In this document: piece after piece, positions 60,536-64,000 of the stretch
Numbering within the stretch: position 1 is the stretch's first letter
How the letters are laid out: every line of letters begins with the position of its first letter
NCBI RefSeq assembly: GCF_042610495.1
Contig: NZ_JBHGAP010000001.1
Coordinates: forward strand, 1,364,001 to 1,428,000
DNA length: 64,000 nucleotides
Reading direction: 5' to 3'
Source: RU20A sp042610495
GTDB taxonomy: Bacteria > Pseudomonadota > Alphaproteobacteria > Rhizobiales > Rhizobiaceae
Program-made: the position numbers and the translations under genes
The notes under the pieces: generated by a model
The model's input: the letters and a program-made list of their open reading frames with translations, nothing else
Database searches by the model: none
What the model was told of the DNA's origin: nothing

Positions 60536-60855
60536 CAGTCCCCCGCGAAAGGATTGGGGCGACCCTCCTCATGGAGGCGCGGCGGGATATCGAGCTCGAT
60601 GTCTTCGATTCCGGGCATGGCAAGACGGCTTGCAAAGCTTTTCGGCGGCTCGGGTTCAGACACATCTTCCCCCTCCTCCCCCTTCAGCCGCCGATAATCC
60701 TCCATCGGCATCATCACATAGGCGGGCGCGCCGGCCTCGGTGATAATCACCGGGCCGCCATCGGCAGCCTTCAGCGCACGGCCGCCTTCCGCGTCGAAGC
60801 GGGTCGAGGGGATGGTCATCGGCGTATTGAAGGACAGGGGCTTGTTGAAGGTCAT
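60535..60855 (-). CDS. Phd-type antitoxin
   Basis: 106 residues. The Phd fold covers about 15-60 (STRFDAEGGRALKAADGGPVIITEAGAPAYVMMPMEDYRRL), followed by an acidic linker (GEEGEDVSEPEPPK) and a C-terminal toxin-binding tail (FASRLAMPGIEDIELDIPPR). It is expected to bind the downstream VapC and repress their common promoter. It is the second Phd/PIN module in the window, 8 kb from the first. Confidence 0.9.
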   Translation of the reverse strand: MTFNKPLSFNTPMTIPSTRFDAEGGRALKAADGGPVIITEAGAPAYVMMPMEDYRRLKGEEGEDVSEPEPPKSFASRLAMPGIEDIELDIPPRLHEEGRPNPFAGD

Positions 60856-60928
60856 GATGGCGGCGCCTCCGGTGTGCCGCCAGTCTACACCATGCTGAGC
60901 GCCGGCTCAAACGTGAGCCGCGCCCCCC

Positions 60929-62428
60929 TCACCCCAGCGTGCGCTCCACCGCCCTGTGCCAGCCCTTGAGCTTGGCCTTTCGCGTCTTCTCGTCCATGGA
61001 GGGCTCGAAGCTGCGGTCGCGCTTCCAGGTGGCGGCAAAGCCCGAGCGGTCCGGCCAGACACCGGCACGGCTACCGGCAAGCCAGGCGACGCCGAGCGCC
61101 GTCGTCTCAAGAATCACGGGGCGATCGACGGGCGCATCGAGCAGGTCGGCAAGACGCTGCATGGTCCAGTCGGAGGCAACCATGCCGCCATCGACGCGCA
61201 GCACCGTTTCCTTCTCGCCCTTCCCGCCCTTCTTCTTCCAGTCCTTGTGCATGGCGTCCAGGAGGTCGCGGGTCTGGTAGCAGACGGCCTCCAGCGCCGC
61301 GCGGGCAAACTCCGCCGGCCCCGTATTGCGCGTCATGCCGTAAACGGCGCCGCGCGCCTGCGGATCCCAGTGCGGCGCGCCGAGCCCGGTAAAGGCCGGC
61401 ACCAGATAGACCTCCTGCGTCGGGTCAGCCTTTTCAGCCAGAGCACCCGTTTCGGACGCCGACTTGATGATACCAAGACCGTCGCGCAGCCATTGAACGG
61501 CAGCACCCGCAATGAAGATCGAGCCTTCCAGCGCATAGGTGGTTTTGCCGTCAAGACGATAGGCGATCGTGGTCAGGAGCCGGTTCTTCGAGGGCACCAT
61601 GTCGGCACCCGTGTTGAGAATGGCAAAGCAGCCCGTGCCATAGGTGGATTTCATCATGCCCGGCTCGAAACAGGCCTGGCCGATGGTCGCCGCCTGCTGG
61701 TCGCCGGCAACGCCGAGGATCGGAATTTCAGCGCCGAATAGATCCTTGTCCGTCACGCCGAAATCGGCGGCACAATCCAGCACCTCCGGCAGGATTTGCG
61801 CCGGCACATCGAGAATCATCATCAGATCCTCGTCCCATTTGTTCTTGGCGATATTGTAGAGCAGCGTGCGGGACGCGTTGGTGGCGTCAGTCACGAAGGA
61901 CTTGCCGCCCGTGAGGCGCCAGATCAGGAAGGTGTCGATGGTGCCGAAGCACAATTCGCCCTTTTCCGCCCGTTTGCGTGCACCTTTCACATTATCGAGC
62001 AGCCAGGCGATCTTCGTGCCGGAGAAATAGGGGTCGAGCAGCAGGCCGGTCTTCTTCGTGAACGTCGCCTCGAGATCCGCCTGCTTCAGCTTCTCGCAAT
62101 GGCCGGCGGTGCGGCGGTCCTGCCAGACGATGGCGCGGTGGACGGGTTCGCCCGTCTTGCGATCCCACAGCACGACGGTCTCGCGCTGGTTGGTGATGCC
62201 GATCGCGGAAATATCGGAAGCCGAAAGCTTCGCCTTGTCCAGCGCCGCCTTCACGGTCGTCACCACCGTGTCCCAGATCTCTTCGGGATCATGCTCCACC
62301 CAGCCGGATTTCGGATAGTGCTGAGTAAATTCCTTCTGCCCGACGCCCACCACCTTCTGGTCGGCGTCGAAGATGATCGCCCGGCTCGATGTGGTGCCCT
62401 GGTCGATGGCGAGAACGTAACCTGCCAT
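60929..62428 (-). CDS. glpK: Glycerol kinase
   Basis: 499 residues, FGGY family. N-terminal phosphate loop AIDQGTTSSRAI, then NQRETVVLWDRKTGEP, the ATPase-fold domain II with STYGTGCFAI and GAAVQWLRDGLG, and RVDGGMVASDW. It makes glycerol-3-phosphate for phospholipids and glycolysis; fructose-1,6-bisphosphate and EIIA control apply in enterics, but the residues for that are not checked here. ATG 62428 after GGAGGGAGAC. Divergent from bdhA. Confidence 0.96.
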   Translation of the reverse strand: MAGYVLAIDQGTTSSRAIIFDADQKVVGVGQKEFTQHYPKSGWVEHDPEEIWDTVVTTVKAALDKAKLSASDISAIGITNQRETVVLWDRKTGEPVHRAIVWQDRRTAGHCEKLKQADLEATFTKKTGLLLDPYFSGTKIAWLLDNVKGARKRAEKGELCFGTIDTFLIWRLTGGKSFVTDATNASRTLLYNIAKNKWDEDLMMILDVPAQILPEVLDCAADFGVTDKDLFGAEIPILGVAGDQQAATIGQACFEPGMMKSTYGTGCFAILNTGADMVPSKNRLLTTIAYRLDGKTTYALEGSIFIAGAAVQWLRDGLGIIKSASETGALAEKADPTQEVYLVPAFTGLGAPHWDPQARGAVYGMTRNTGPAEFARAALEAVCYQTRDLLDAMHKDWKKKGGKGEKETVLRVDGGMVASDWTMQRLADLLDAPVDRPVILETTALGVAWLAGSRAGVWPDRSGFAATWKRDRSFEPSMDEKTRKAKLKGWHRAVERTLG

Positions 62429-62659
62429 GATATGTCTCCCTCCCCGCGGCACGCCCTCCCTGGCCCGACCGCTGTTTCGCCGAATTTCAATACAAGCCAA
62501 AAACGAATGTCAAACGAAAACAAACGCGCCCTTTGGGCACCCGCCGCCGGCTGAAAAGCAGCATGGACAGCCGCCCTGATTTGGGCATAGTCTGGCCTCT
62601 GTTGCGATGCAAAAACAAGATGAAACGATCACTTCGCATCGCGCCAGGGAGACGCTGAC

Positions 62660-63436
62660 ATGGCCAGAACGGTAGTGGTAACGGGATCGACCAGCGGCAT
62701 CGGGCTTGCCGTGGCGCTGGGCTTTGCGGCCGAAGGCGCGAGCATCGTTCTGAACGGCTTCGGTACGGCCGACGAGATCGCCGCCTGCATCGACAAGGTC
62801 AAGGCCGCTGGCGCGGCCGATGTCGTGCACAACCCGGCCGACATGACGAAGCCGGCCGAAATTGCCGCGATGATCGAGGAGGCCGCCAGCCGCTTCGGCA
62901 GCGTGGATGTCCTCGTCAACAATGCCGGCATTCAGTATGTCGAGAAGATCGAGGATTTCCCGGTCGAGAAATGGGACGCGATCATCGCGATCAACCTCTC
63001 CTCCGCCTTCCACACGATTCGCGCCGCCGTGCCGCACATGAAGAAGGCCGGCACAGGCCGCATCATCAACATCGCCTCGGCCCATGGCCTGGTCGCCTCG
63101 CCCTTCAAGTCGGCCTACGTCGCTGCCAAGCACGGCATTCTCGGCCTGACCAAGACGGTGGCGCTGGAAGTCGCCGAGGCCGGCATCACCGTGAATGCCA
63201 TCTGCCCCGGCTATGTGCTGACGCCGCTCGTGCAGCGCCAGATCCCCGATCAGGCCAAGACACGCGGCATCACCGAGGAACAGGTGATCAACGACGTGAT
63301 GCTGAAGGCGCAGCCGACCAAGAAATTCGTGACGGTGGAGCAGGTGGCGGCGCTCGCCACCTTCCTCGCCTCCGATGTCGCCGCCCAGATCACCGGCACG
63401 CACCAGTCGATCGACGGCGGCTGGACGGCGCAGTAA
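62660..63436 (+). CDS. bdhA: D-3-hydroxybutyrate dehydrogenase
   Basis: 258 residues, classical SDR. NAD-binding GSTSGIG at 9-15, NNAG near 87-90, and the catalytic Ser140, Tyr153 and Lys157; the ending QITGTHQSIDGGWTAQ is the BdhA signature. It oxidises D-3-hydroxybutyrate to acetoacetate in PHB degradation. In Sinorhizobium bdhA is followed by xdhAB, and the same order is visible here. AGGGAGA lies upstream of ATG 62660. Confidence 0.95.
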   Translation: MARTVVVTGSTSGIGLAVALGFAAEGASIVLNGFGTADEIAACIDKVKAAGAADVVHNPADMTKPAEIAAMIEEAASRFGSVDVLVNNAGIQYVEKIEDFPVEKWDAIIAINLSSAFHTIRAAVPHMKKAGTGRIINIASAHGLVASPFKSAYVAAKHGILGLTKTVALEVAEAGITVNAICPGYVLTPLVQRQIPDQAKTRGITEEQVINDVMLKAQPTKKFVTVEQVAALATFLASDVAAQITGTHQSIDGGWTAQ

Positions 63437-63524
63437 CCTTGCGGGGTCCGGCCGCAGGAGAACGGCCGGCACCGCACCGAAGACAAGATGCCGGATCAAC
63501 CGGCCAGCACGACGAAGGGGTTCG

Positions 63525-64000
63525 ATGAGCGAGACCGCCAACACCATCCGCTTTCTGCTGAACGACACCGAAGTAGCGCTGTCGGAACTGCACCCGACCG
63601 AGACGCTGCTGGATTATCTGAGGCTCGCCCGCCGGCTGACCGGCACCAAGGAGGGCTGCGCGGAAGGCGATTGCGGCGCCTGCACCGTGCTCGTCGGCCG
63701 TATCGTCGATGGCGCGCTCGCCTATGAAAGCGTCAATGCCTGCATCCGCTTCGTGGGCTCGCTCCACGCCACCCATGTGGTGACGGTCGAGCATCTCGCC
63801 GGCAAGGATGGCGCCCTGCATCCCGTGCAGCAGGCAATGGTGGATTATCACGGCTCGCAATGCGGCTTCTGCACGCCGGGCTTCGTCATGTCGCTCTACG
63901 GACTGTGGCTCACGAACGACAACCCGTCGCGCGCGGCAATCGAAAAGGCCCTGCAAGGCAATCTCTGTCGCTGTACGGGTTACGAGCCGATCGTCAAGGC
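63525..64000 (+). CDS. xdhA: Xanthine dehydrogenase small subunit, 5' part, cut by window edge
   Basis: 158 complete codons are visible, enough to show both [2Fe-2S] domains: Cys45, Cys50, Cys53 and Cys73 (plant-ferredoxin type), then Cys113, Cys116, Cys148 and Cys150 (helical second cluster, CGFCTPGF and CRCTGYEP). The FAD domain lies beyond the edge. With a molybdopterin large subunit (expected downstream, xdhB) it oxidises hypoxanthine and xanthine to urate, which would complete the route started by adenine deaminase (46412). It is downstream of bdhA on the same strand. Confidence 0.93.
   Translation, partial: MSETANTIRFLLNDTEVALSELHPTETLLDYLRLARRLTGTKEGCAEGDCGACTVLVGRIVDGALAYESVNACIRFVGSLHATHVVTVEHLAGKDGALHPVQQAMVDYHGSQCGFCTPGFVMSLYGLWLTNDNPSRAAIEKALQGNLCRCTGYEPIVK

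Noticed and set aside
1..64000. CRISPR arrays, tRNA/rRNA genes, insertion sequences, prophage
   Set aside because: No regularly spaced direct repeats, no cloverleaf with CCA-like end, no transposase, integrase or phage structural proteins were recognised on either strand.

Overview
This is chromosomal DNA of a high-GC alphaproteobacterium, almost certainly a member of the Rhizobiaceae (Rhizobium, Agrobacterium, Sinorhizobium, Shinella and relatives). The evidence is a fused TrpE(G) preceded by a trpL leader with three tandem Trp codons, a NolR-type regulator, a ChoXWV choline importer, an SbmA/BacA peptide importer, a RirA-type iron box (TGA-N9-TCA) in front of a heme receptor gene, and a RIME-like palindromic repeat. 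The species cannot be fixed from the sequence. Coding density is about 90 percent. No insertion sequence, prophage, rRNA, tRNA or CRISPR array was seen.

Layout. 1-7.9 kb: a divergent pair, CoA pyrophosphatase/DUF1285 (minus strand) against a four-gene MoxR ATPase, DUF58, BatA/DUF4159 and GATase-like membrane operon (plus strand). 7.9-15 kb: alpha/beta hydrolase, GNAT, glutathionyl-hydroquinone reductase, NUDIX hydrolase, metallophosphoesterase, a TPR lipid-free exported protein, and an ECF sigma/anti-sigma pair. 15-18.3 kb: leuA with a leader peptide containing four tandem Leu codons, then benE. 18.5-21.5 kb: a polar amino-acid ABC importer with a methyltransferase. 21.6-26.2 kb: a divergent ClpP, HupE, DUF2076, a zinc-type CDF transporter coupled to queF, and hicAB. 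26.3-31.2 kb: trpE(G) with its trpL attenuator, and an iron-regulated TonB heme receptor. 31.2-34.6 kb: extensin-like protein, DUF2333, cytochrome c, thymidine kinase.

34.8-39.1 kb: choXWV, a HugZ-like heme protein and nolR. 39.2-41.5 kb: an exported three-domain GH9 glucanase. 41.8-52 kb: a carbon and nitrogen metabolism block: omega-aminotransferase, amylosucrase-like GH13, aldose epimerase, adenine deaminase, GH13 alpha-glucosidase, and an Ldh2-type reductase overlapping a KDG kinase. 52-60.9 kb: two separate Phd/VapC modules flanking der, a TPR membrane protein, NnrU, polysaccharide deacetylase, BacA, methionine aminopeptidase and a luciferase-like monooxygenase. 60.9-64 kb: glpK, divergent bdhA, and the 5' part of xdhA, cut by the window end.

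The best-supported non-obvious signals are regulatory RNA: two amino-acid attenuation leaders (trpL, leuL) that a gene caller would miss, a RirA box, several perfect inverted repeats in promoter positions (hicAB, choX, GH9, clpP) and stem-loops that bury stop codons or separate binding-protein genes from permease genes. No wholly new system can be proven from sequence alone. The strongest candidates for undescribed function are the MoxR/DUF58/DUF4159 operon and the ECF/anti-sigma pair that lacks a zinc motif.
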